This document shows, in pieces, positions 44,320 to 51,649 of a stretch of 54,892 bases of DNA. The DNA is taken from NCBI GenBank assembly GCA_001552935.1, contig KQ959711.1, forward strand, positions 1 to 54,892, given 5' to 3'. A model generated the notes under the pieces. The model was not told where the DNA came from, ran no database searches, and saw only the letters and a list, made by a program, of their open reading frames with translations. Every line of letters starts with the position of its first letter. Positions within the stretch are counted from its first letter, which is position 1. Made by a program: the position numbers and the translations under genes. Origin of the DNA: Umbribacter vaginalis. Its GTDB lineage: Bacteria > Actinomycetota > Coriobacteriia > Coriobacteriales > Eggerthellaceae.

Positions 44320-46215
44320 ATGGTTGATAAGCGGCTTTTGTCCGTTGTGCCTCAAGCTAAAACTGCCATTGGCAAAACAGTTGCAGCTCAGTTCGTAGGC
44401 CTTATTGCGGGCATTTTGTTCGCATACAGCCTAGCGTTAGTGCTTGCAGGAATGATTGCGAAATCACCCATAAACTTTGCGCTGGTAATACCTTGTTTTG
44501 CTGCAGCATTGGTGCTGAAATTCGCATCTGCCAAAATTGCTGAACATTTTTCGTATATGGCAGCGCGTGATGTAAAACTTGCACTTCGCAGAAAAATTTA
44601 TGAAAAGCTTTTGCGTTTAGGTAAGTGCGCATCGTCTCATTCATCAAGTGCCGAGCTTATTCAAACAACGGTTGAAGGTACCGAGCAACTTGAAATTTAT
44701 TTCGGAAAATTTTTGCCCCAGCTGATGTACGCGGTGGTTGCGCCTGTTAGTTTGTTTATCGTTCTGCTTTTTGTTAACGTTCCCAGTGCTATTGCGCTGC
44801 TTGTATTTGTGCCTCTTATTCCTGCAACGATTATGGCTATACAGCAGCTTGCAAAGCGTGTTATGGGCAAATATTGGGATACATACACCAATCTTGGCGA
44901 CACGTTTTTGGAGAATTTGCAAGGGTTAGTAACGCTGAAAATTTACCAGGCCGATGCGCTGCGTCACGAAAAAATGAATGAAGAAGCTGAAAACTTTCGC
45001 TTGGCAACGATGCGTGTGCTGCGCATGCAGCTCAATTCGATTATTGTGATGGATATTGTAGCGTTAGGTGGCGCTGTTGCAGGCATGAGCGTTGGGTTAT
45101 ACCAGATGGTAACGGGCGCCCTTGATGTCTTTGGTTTCTTGTTTATCGTATTGGTATCAGCTGATTTCTTCATTCCGATGCGCACGCTGGGATCGTATTT
45201 TCATGTTGCTATGAATGGTATGTCGGCAAGTGACAAAATTTTCACGTTTCTGAATGAAAGCGAGCAGCAGCGTGGCACTGCGCGCGTTGAAGGCGAACCT
45301 GTTATCGAGTTTAGAGATGTGACATTTGCGTATCCATCTGTTTCACGTGATGAGGAAGCTGCAGATGACGGCGTGGTAGCAGCAAGCGGCGCAGGAACAG
45401 ACGCGCCACCAAGCAGCGACGATACAAACGTGTCACCAAGCAGCACCCAAACAGGCGCGCCATCAGCTGAAAGCACGCCATCAGCCGCGAGCGCATCTTC
45501 GTGCGCAAGCACGCCCGTGTTGCGCAACATTACGATGACGCTTCCTGCGCAAGGTATGTGCGCTGTTGTGGGACTTTCCGGTTCTGGCAAATCAAGCTTG
45601 GCACACCTGATTGCAGGCGAGTATCTCAATTTTACCGGCTCGCTTACTATTGGATCTATCCCTGTGCAGCAGCTTAGTTTGCAAGCGCTTTCTGACACTA
45701 TTACTACCGTTCCTACCGGCGATTATGTGTTTAGTGGTACGCTTCGTTCAATGTTGTGCATGGCGCGTCCGCATGCCACCGATGCTGAATTATGGGACGC
45801 CCTTGAAAAAGCCAATATTGCATCGTTTGTTAAAAACGCAGGTGGTCTTGACATGCCTATCGAAGCACAAGGCTTAAATGTTTCAGGTGGTCAGCGTCAG
45901 CGTTTGTGTCTTGCACGCGCGCTTTTGCATAATACGCCTTACTACATATTCGACGAAGCAACGAGCAATATTGACGTGGAATCAGAAGAGCATATCAATG
46001 CTGCTATTGAGCGCCTTGCGCGCGAAAAAGGCGTGCTTGTTATTTCGCATCGCTTGGCGAATGTGGTTCATGCTCAGCGCATTTTTGTACTGCATGAAGG
46101 AGCACTCGTTGGATGGGGCACTCATGAAGAATTGCTTGCAACGTGTGATATGTATCGCAGCTTATGGAACCAGCAAAGTGCATTAGAGAACATTCGCAAA
46201 GGAGAAGTTCAATGA
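44320..46215 (+). CDS. ABC exporter half-transporter, CydD-like (fused permease-ATPase)
   Basis: 631-residue half-transporter with a ribosome site AAGGGAG. Six transmembrane helices occupy residues about 15-300. The nucleotide-binding domain carries FAYP (A-loop), Walker A GLSGSGKSS, signature NVSGGQRQRL, Walker B YYIFDEATSN and switch His in ISHRLANV. Between the A-loop and Walker A sits an extra Ser/Ala/Thr/Asp-rich insertion of about 55 residues (343-397) with no counterpart in usual ABC proteins. The next gene overlaps by four bases (ATGA) and encodes a second half, so the pair forms a heterodimer. Resemblance is to CydDC thiol exporters and related families; substrate is not certain. Confidence 0.88.
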   Translation: MVDKRLLSVVPQAKTAIGKTVAAQFVGLIAGILFAYSLALVLAGMIAKSPINFALVIPCFAAALVLKFASAKIAEHFSYMAARDVKLALRRKIYEKLLRLGKCASSHSSSAELIQTTVEGTEQLEIYFGKFLPQLMYAVVAPVSLFIVLLFVNVPSAIALLVFVPLIPATIMAIQQLAKRVMGKYWDTYTNLGDTFLENLQGLVTLKIYQADALRHEKMNEEAENFRLATMRVLRMQLNSIIVMDIVALGGAVAGMSVGLYQMVTGALDVFGFLFIVLVSADFFIPMRTLGSYFHVAMNGMSASDKIFTFLNESEQQRGTARVEGEPVIEFRDVTFAYPSVSRDEEAADDGVVAASGAGTDAPPSSDDTNVSPSSTQTGAPSAESTPSAASASSCASTPVLRNITMTLPAQGMCAVVGLSGSGKSSLAHLIAGEYLNFTGSLTIGSIPVQQLSLQALSDTITTVPTGDYVFSGTLRSMLCMARPHATDAELWDALEKANIASFVKNAGGLDMPIEAQGLNVSGGQRQRLCLARALLHNTPYYIFDEATSNIDVESEEHINAAIERLAREKGVLVISHRLANVVHAQRIFVLHEGALVGWGTHEELLATCDMYRSLWNQQSALENIRKGEVQ

Positions 46216-47975
46216 ATGAATTTACAACATCGATGCCAGAAGATTTTGATGCACGTCCCAATAATGCACACATCAGCAGCGATGCGTATGCGATGAGTGC
46301 TCCTGTTTGTATTTGGCGTATGTTGGGTTTAGTAGGTTCATTTGCTGGCGTTGTAACACTGGCGGTAATCTTTGGCGTACTGGGATTTTTGTGTGCTATT
46401 TTTATTCCTGTTATTGCACTTGCAGGACTTGGCGTTATCCTCAATCTTCCTAGTAACTTTTTTATATTTACCAGCCATGATGCAGAATTTCTTCCCTTTA
46501 TTATATCGGTACTGATAGCGCTTTCTATATTGCGTGGATGTTTGCGTTATTTAGAGCAGTTGTGTAATCACTATATCGCATTTAAGCTGCTTGCCGTGTT
46601 GCGTGATAAGGTGTTCGGCGTGATGCGTACGCTTGCCCCTGCAAAATTAAGCAGTTCACAGGCGGGGAATTTAATTTCGCTTATCACGTCGGATATAGAA
46701 TTACTTGAAGTGTTTTATGCGCACACTATTTCGCCCGTATTGATAGCCAGTATTACCAGCATTATTATGGTAATATGCGCAGGTATTCTGCACCCGTGGT
46801 GTGCATTTGTTGCGCTGGTTTCGTATGTTATCGTTGGTCTTGTTGTGCCTGTATGGATTTATTCATATATGGGTAATATTGGTTTGCAGGTACGTGAAAA
46901 AGCAGGCGATCTTACAAATTGCGTGCTTGAAAATTTGCGCGGTTTGGCAGTTGTGTTGCAATTTTCTGCCATTGAAGCGCGTCTTGAACGCATGATTACA
47001 CAATCAAAACAGCTGCTTGAGCACCAAAAAGTGGTGTCGGATAAAGCAGGTTTGTCGTTTGCTGTTGCGGGTGTGCTTATTATGCTGCTGAGCCTTGTGC
47101 AGCTGTGTGTGTGCGCTGTTCTTGTTCAGCAAGGCAGCATGCTGCCACTTGATGGAGTTATTGCATCAGTTTTGTTGTTCTCATCGTTTGGACCTGTTGT
47201 TGCGCTTGCTAATTTAGGAACATCGCTTCAAGGAACACTTGCATCGGGCAAACGTGTATTAAGCTTACTTGCTGAAAAGCCTGCCTTGCGTGATGTGGAA
47301 CAGGGCGTGAAGTTGCGTCCAACAAGTGCATCAGTGCAGCAGGTTCAGTTTTCATATCCGAATACAAACGAGTGCGTACTTCGCGATGTGTCCCTTGAAA
47401 TACCTGCTGGCAAAATTGTGGGTATAGCAGGTAAAAGCGGCTCGGGCAAGTCGAGTTTATGCCGTTTGTTGATGCGTTTTTGGGACGTATCACAAGGCCG
47501 CATTTTACTTTCTGATGTTCCTATCGATACGATTGAAACGCGCTCTTTACGCGCAGGTCAGGCTCTTGTTGAGCAAGATACGTATATTTTTCATATGTCT
47601 ATTAAAGAAAACGTGCTCATTGCGCGCGAGAACGCTTCGTTTGAAGATGTGCAAGAAGCATGTAAGCGCGCCTCACTTCACGACTTTATTATGAGTTTGC
47701 CGCAAGGCTACGACACGCAGGTAAGCGAGCTTGGTGCGTCGCTGTCAGGTGGTCAGCGTCAGCGTTTGGGGCTTGCGCGTGCCTTTTTGCACGACAGTTC
47801 GTTTTTGCTTCTTGACGAGCCAACAAGTAATTTGGACTCGCTGAACGAGGCGGTTATTTTAAGCAGCTTGCGCTCGCTTGCGGGGAAGCGAACCGTGGTG
47901 CTTATTTCGCATCGCGCATCCACGATGAACAGCGCCGATGTGCATTATACGCTCGATTGTGGACGAGTGTCATAG
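46212..47975 (+). CDS. ABC exporter half-transporter, CydC-like (fused permease-ATPase)
   Basis: Partner of the preceding protein, 587 residues. I chose the ATG at 46212 because AAAGGAG lies just before it and it overlaps the upstream stop (ATGA). The upstream ATG at 46164 has no site. Six transmembrane helices lie between about residues 40 and 300. The nucleotide-binding domain has Walker A GIAGKSGSGKSS, signature SLSGGQRQRL, Walker B FLLLDEPTSN and switch His in LISHRAS. Translational coupling strongly implies a heterodimeric exporter. In CydDC, the pair exports cysteine and glutathione to the cell exterior and supports cytochrome bd assembly; whether that holds here is inferred. A very strong hairpin follows the stop. 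Confidence 0.88.
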   Translation: MNEFTTSMPEDFDARPNNAHISSDAYAMSAPVCIWRMLGLVGSFAGVVTLAVIFGVLGFLCAIFIPVIALAGLGVILNLPSNFFIFTSHDAEFLPFIISVLIALSILRGCLRYLEQLCNHYIAFKLLAVLRDKVFGVMRTLAPAKLSSSQAGNLISLITSDIELLEVFYAHTISPVLIASITSIIMVICAGILHPWCAFVALVSYVIVGLVVPVWIYSYMGNIGLQVREKAGDLTNCVLENLRGLAVVLQFSAIEARLERMITQSKQLLEHQKVVSDKAGLSFAVAGVLIMLLSLVQLCVCAVLVQQGSMLPLDGVIASVLLFSSFGPVVALANLGTSLQGTLASGKRVLSLLAEKPALRDVEQGVKLRPTSASVQQVQFSYPNTNECVLRDVSLEIPAGKIVGIAGKSGSGKSSLCRLLMRFWDVSQGRILLSDVPIDTIETRSLRAGQALVEQDTYIFHMSIKENVLIARENASFEDVQEACKRASLHDFIMSLPQGYDTQVSELGASLSGGQRQRLGLARAFLHDSSFLLLDEPTSNLDSLNEAVILSSLRSLAGKRTVVLISHRASTMNSADVHYTLDCGRVS

Positions 47976-48145
47976 CTGCACGTGCGGGGGCGCTTGAGCG
48001 CGGGAACGCGTTCAAGCGCAGCATCGGCGTTGGGTTTGGGCGCGTGTTTGAGCCCAGCAACGGCGTTGGGAACGGGCGCATGTGCGAGCGCGGTTGGGTG
48101 TGGTGTGTGGATGCGGTGCATGTTTTCGCACGTTGGAGGCGTTGT
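47976..48145 (+). repeat. GC-rich degenerate repeat tract with a 13-pair hairpin
   Basis: The tract is G-rich on the plus strand, with phrases GCTTGAGCGCGGGAACG, GCGTTGGGTTTGGGCGCG and GCGTTGGGAACGGGCGC. At 47990-48019 a 13-pair stem (GCGCTTGAGCGCG with CGCGTTCAAGCGC, one G-U) closes on a GGAA tetraloop. The first phrase recurs exactly (17 bases), inverted, in the tract at 50.1-50.4 kb. It lies between the ABC exporter and ygbA-like genes. Confidence 0.6.
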
Positions 48146-48198
48146 TTCGCCTGACGCACGCCGCGGTACACGTCAGTGTGCATTGAGAGGGGATTGGC

Positions 48199-48660
48199 AT
48201 GGTTCAACATGTTGAACAGGTAAAACACAAGGGTGGCAACGCAGCGCCGCAGGCGTCGCTTGACGCGCATGGCGTTGCGCATAATCGGCCGCTTACGCCT
48301 GAAGAGCGCCGCGAAAAGCAAGACAAAGAAATAAGCAACGTGTCGCGCATGATAGGCATCTATTGTCACGGCGTGCACAAAAGCGCCAAAGGGCAGCTGT
48401 GCGATGAGTGTCGCGAGCTGCTTGAATACGCGTCTGCGCGCATTCGTGCGTGCAGGGTGATGGACACGAAAACCTTTTGTTCGTCATGCAAAATTCATTG
48501 CTATGCGCCTGCGAAGCGCGAACAAATTCGCCAAGTCATGCGCTATGCAGGGCCGCGGATGATGCTCGTTAATCCTGGTCGCGTTCTGGAACATATTATC
48601 GATTCGCGCAAAGCACGCGCTTTCGAAAAACAAAATAATAGTACGCAAGCATCAAAATAA
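48199..48660 (+). CDS. ygbA: YgbA-family (nitrous/nitric-oxide-stimulated promoter) protein
   Basis: Cytoplasmic Cys-rich protein of 153 residues with GAGGGG before its ATG. From about residue 50 it closely follows the E. coli YgbA pattern: IYCHG, LCDECRELLEYA, KTFCSSCKIHCYAP, REQIRQVMRYAGPRM and a C-terminal helix. The eight or so Cys/His residues suggest metal or redox binding. YgbA is known as NO-inducible and protective in enteric bacteria; the biochemical role is unclear. The N-terminal 35 residues are variable. Its 3' end overlaps the convergent MATE gene by 65 bases. Confidence 0.88.
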   Translation: MVQHVEQVKHKGGNAAPQASLDAHGVAHNRPLTPEERREKQDKEISNVSRMIGIYCHGVHKSAKGQLCDECRELLEYASARIRACRVMDTKTFCSSCKIHCYAPAKREQIRQVMRYAGPRMMLVNPGRVLEHIIDSRKARAFEKQNNSTQASK

Positions 48661-49936
48661 GAACCGCACTCCACGTAATGGGAAACACGTATCCAACACC
48701 TGGCGCTCCAAGCGTTGTTAGCGGCGTGAACAGCAACAATGCGCACCGTCCGCCCACAAAACAGCTCAAGATAACCAGCATCGCGTACAGCGTTTTTTTA
48801 CCGCCGCGGCAAATTCCTACGAACACTTCCACAAACGCGTAAATAAAATACAGTGGAAATACGGCGCGCATAATACTTACCGTGATGGCAATAACGTCCG
48901 CATCGTGTGTGAACAGGCCAACAACAGTATCGGCGAACAAATACAGCGTACCTGGGAAAAGAATTGACAAGCCGCAGCCCAGCGCGCAGGCTACCCGTAA
49001 ACCCTGTTTCACGCGAGCATACTGTGCCGCTCCTAAATTTTGCGCTGTGAATACGCTGAGCGCCTGGCTCAGTGCGATAAGTGGGCCGTAGCAGAGTATC
49101 TCTATCTTGAAATACGCCGTAAATGCAGCAATTTCGTGCGTGCCGAGCGTGTTAATGATACTTTGTATAAATGCGTTTGAAAACGTGATAAGCGCGCCTT
49201 GAACCGCAGATGGCAGGCCAATGGACAGTATGTGTTTGCATTCGTGCGCGTCAATGCGCAGCTTGCGCAGGCGCAGCGCATAATCGGCGTGCAAACGGGT
49301 AAGGCACAGCAGCATAAGCACACACACGATTCCTTGCGCAATTAAGGTTGACCAGGCGATACCTTCAACATCGCTGTGCAAAAGACACAGAAACGCAAGG
49401 TTTAATCCAACGTTAAGCACGCCTCCGATACCTTGAATGTACAGCGGGATTTTTGAATTGCCAAGACCGCGCATAATGCCTGCTCCCATGTCGAACAGCG
49501 CATAAAACGGCAAGCTTAAAAAGTAAATTTGAACGTACGTTGCTGTGCTTTGTAAAATTTCTTCGGGCACGTTTTGGCTTTGCATCAGGGGAAATGCCAT
49601 GATGCTGCCAACAAGCCCAATGCAGGCGCTTATGATAAGCGAAACGATAAGCGACGTGTGGATGTTTGCCGAGATGCCTGCGTGGTTGCGCGCGCCAAAA
49701 TAGCTGGCTACAGCCACGTTTGCACCTAACGCAAGACCCGAAAAGAAGCTAATCCAAAGCACTACAACAAAACTTGCTGCGCCGATAGCTGCAAGTGCGT
49801 CAGTGCCAAGAAGGCTGCCTGCACAGAGTGCATCGACTGTTGCGTACAGCAGTTGTACTAAACTAAGCGCAAACAGGGGCAATGCAAAACGCAAAAGCGC
49901 GGTGCTGACGCGACCTTCAGTTAATGTGTGTTCCAT
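48596..49936 (-). CDS. MATE-family multidrug/metabolite exporter
   Basis: Cation-coupled efflux protein of 446 residues. The ATG at 49936 follows GAGGATACT on the minus strand; the further 12 codons of open frame to 49972 lack a site. Twelve transmembrane helices in two six-helix halves are expected. LPLFALSLVQLLYATVDALCAG and the second-half TFSNAFIQSIINTLG are typical of DinF/NorM relatives in Gram-positive anaerobes. Substrate is unknown. The 3' end runs 65 bases into the convergent ygbA-like gene. The upstream side carries the GC-rich repeat tract at 50.1-50.4 kb, which may hold its promoter. Confidence 0.92.
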   Translation of the reverse strand: MEHTLTEGRVSTALLRFALPLFALSLVQLLYATVDALCAGSLLGTDALAAIGAASFVVVLWISFFSGLALGANVAVASYFGARNHAGISANIHTSLIVSLIISACIGLVGSIMAFPLMQSQNVPEEILQSTATYVQIYFLSLPFYALFDMGAGIMRGLGNSKIPLYIQGIGGVLNVGLNLAFLCLLHSDVEGIAWSTLIAQGIVCVLMLLCLTRLHADYALRLRKLRIDAHECKHILSIGLPSAVQGALITFSNAFIQSIINTLGTHEIAAFTAYFKIEILCYGPLIALSQALSVFTAQNLGAAQYARVKQGLRVACALGCGLSILFPGTLYLFADTVVGLFTHDADVIAITVSIMRAVFPLYFIYAFVEVFVGICRGGKKTLYAMLVILSCFVGGRCALLLFTPLTTLGAPGVGYVFPITWSAVLILMLAYYYFVFRKRVLCANR

Positions 49937-50100
49937 AGTATCCTCACCAGCATAAACGCAAGCGATGCGCATGCTGTTTTTGTACCTGTGTGGCTCTCAG
50001 TGCGAACGTGTGTCGTGTGTAACGCTGTTGGCGCAGCGCTTCACATGGTGCTGACGCGCCGCTTGCAATGCTGGTGACGCGTCTTGATTCACATGCGTGT

Positions 50101-50412
50101 TCGAGCTCGTTGCGAACGCGTTTGCGATTGCGCGCCTGTTTCTGAAGCCGCGTCCAACCATGTTCCCGTGTCCGTTCCTGCTGCTCGTACACGTTTCAAT
50201 CGCGTGCCCAGCTACGCGTTCAACCACGTTCCCGCGCCCGTGCCCAAATACGAGCCCGCACCTCGCATTCGCGTTCAAACTTGCGTCCGTTCTCAAGCAC
50301 GTTCCTGTTTTCGTTCCCGCGCTCAAGCATGTTCCCGAGTTCGGAGCCCACCACGCATCCGACCACGTTTCCGAGTTCGTGCCCAACCACGCACCCGATC
50401 ACGTCCGAGCGA
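50101..50412 (-). repeat. GC-rich degenerate repeat tract (inverted relative of the 48.0 kb tract)
   Basis: At least six cores of the form CAA(G/C)CA(C/T)GTTCC(C/T)G occur on the plus strand at 50155, 50221, 50294, 50324 and, in altered form, 50348-50400. A 36-base direct repeat starting GAGTTCG lies at 50338 and 50374. Reading frames on both strands look like proteins of low complexity (PTTHPTTFP; GNVVGCVVG) and lack ribosome sites. The stretch 49973-50571 holds no supported gene otherwise. Confidence 0.6.
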
Positions 50413-50595
50413 TTTTTAGAGCCTCTTCCCAAATATCCCTTTCTGTATTGTATCGAAAGATGGGGTATTTACCTTTGCATTCACACGAACTGCAATTTTT
50501 TCATAAGCGAATAATTTCCGAATTGTAAAGATAGTACACCAAGCAAAGCGGTATACTATTCAAGTTATGGTATGGAGCGCACGCAAGGAGGGCAT

Positions 50596-51552
50596 ATGAT
50601 TGAATGCATGAAAACTGGCCCTGATGGAACAACAAAAATTCCTGCTCCTGTACCAGGTTGTTGGATTAGCGTGGTAAAGCCCGACCAATCAGAGCGACAA
50701 TGGCTGCAAGAGACATTAGGCATTGTTCCTGAGTTTGTGCGTTCAGCGTTCGACGAAGAAGAAAGCTCGCATACCGACTTTGACGACGACACAAAGCAAG
50801 CGCTTGTTATCGTTGACTGCCCGTGCGTTGAGGACGATCAGGAAAGTGACGATCCGTCAACCGTGCAGTATGAAACGCAGCCGCTATCGTTGCTGTTCAT
50901 TCCCGAAAAAGATGTGATTGTTACGGTAAGTTTGCGCCGCAATGAAACCATTGAAGCGTTTTTGTCGGGGCGCGTGCGCAATATCAATACGAACTTGAAA
51001 ACACGCTTTTTGCTGCGCATTTTGCTGCACGTTTCGCAGCGCTATCTGCAATGTTTGCGCAACATCGACCGACAATTTAACGCTAACGAAAAAATTCTGC
51101 GCGAAACATTGCGCGATGAACAGCTTATTAAAATGCTCGGATTTCAGAAATCGCTCGTATATTTTTCCACCTCGCTGAAAGCCGATGAAGCGACGCTAAC
51201 GCGCATTAAAAACAGGCAGATCATTCGCTTATATGATGACGATAAAGACCTACTTGACGACGTGTTTATCGAAATTCGACAAGCTATCGAGATGACAAGC
51301 ATTTATACAAACATTTTGGAAGGTACTATGGATACCTTCGGCACTATCATTAACAATAATGTAAGTCAGTCTATGCGTATTTTAACGGTTGTTACCCTGG
51401 TACTTTCTGTGCCAACGATCGTGTTTAGTTTTTATGGCATGAACACAGAAGATAAGTTGCCTTTTGCTGCCGACTGGATTCCGCCGATGATTATCACGGC
51501 GGCACTCTGCGTTGTTGCCATTGTGCTTCTGCGCCGCAAGCGCCTGATTTAG
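50596..51552 (+). CDS. corA: CorA-family divalent metal ion transporter
   Basis: Pentameric Mg2+ (or related cation) channel-transporter, 318 residues. The ATG at 50596 directly follows AAGGAGGG, which makes it the better start than the ATG at 50572. A large N-terminal cytoplasmic domain with a long stalk helix precedes two C-terminal transmembrane helices. The signature GMN is in FSFYGMNTEDKLPF at the end of TM1, and RRKRLI forms the basic tail after TM2. The acidic cluster FDEEESSHTDFDDD near residue 50 is typical of the metal-sensing face. A -10-like TATACT lies at 50552-50557. Confidence 0.94.
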   Translation: MIECMKTGPDGTTKIPAPVPGCWISVVKPDQSERQWLQETLGIVPEFVRSAFDEEESSHTDFDDDTKQALVIVDCPCVEDDQESDDPSTVQYETQPLSLLFIPEKDVIVTVSLRRNETIEAFLSGRVRNINTNLKTRFLLRILLHVSQRYLQCLRNIDRQFNANEKILRETLRDEQLIKMLGFQKSLVYFSTSLKADEATLTRIKNRQIIRLYDDDKDLLDDVFIEIRQAIEMTSIYTNILEGTMDTFGTIINNNVSQSMRILTVVTLVLSVPTIVFSFYGMNTEDKLPFAADWIPPMIITAALCVVAIVLLRRKRLI

Positions 51553-51649
51553 TTTCCATTTCAAAATTTATATAAGCACGGTTATACGCATTGTGTTATT
51601 ATCTTTATAGAGAATAATTCTGCAACAAGAATAATTAAAAGGGGATCTC

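Noticed and set aside
47976-50412. Composite transposon or genomic island around ygbA-MATE
   Set aside because: Inverted related tracts are present, but there is no transposase, no target-site duplication seen and no clear terminal inverted repeats beyond the 17-base phrase. Reported only as a finding.
49997-50528. Several 70-143 codon frames in the GC-rich tract upstream of the MATE gene
   Set aside because: Low-complexity repeats give open frames on both strands at once; none has a ribosome site.
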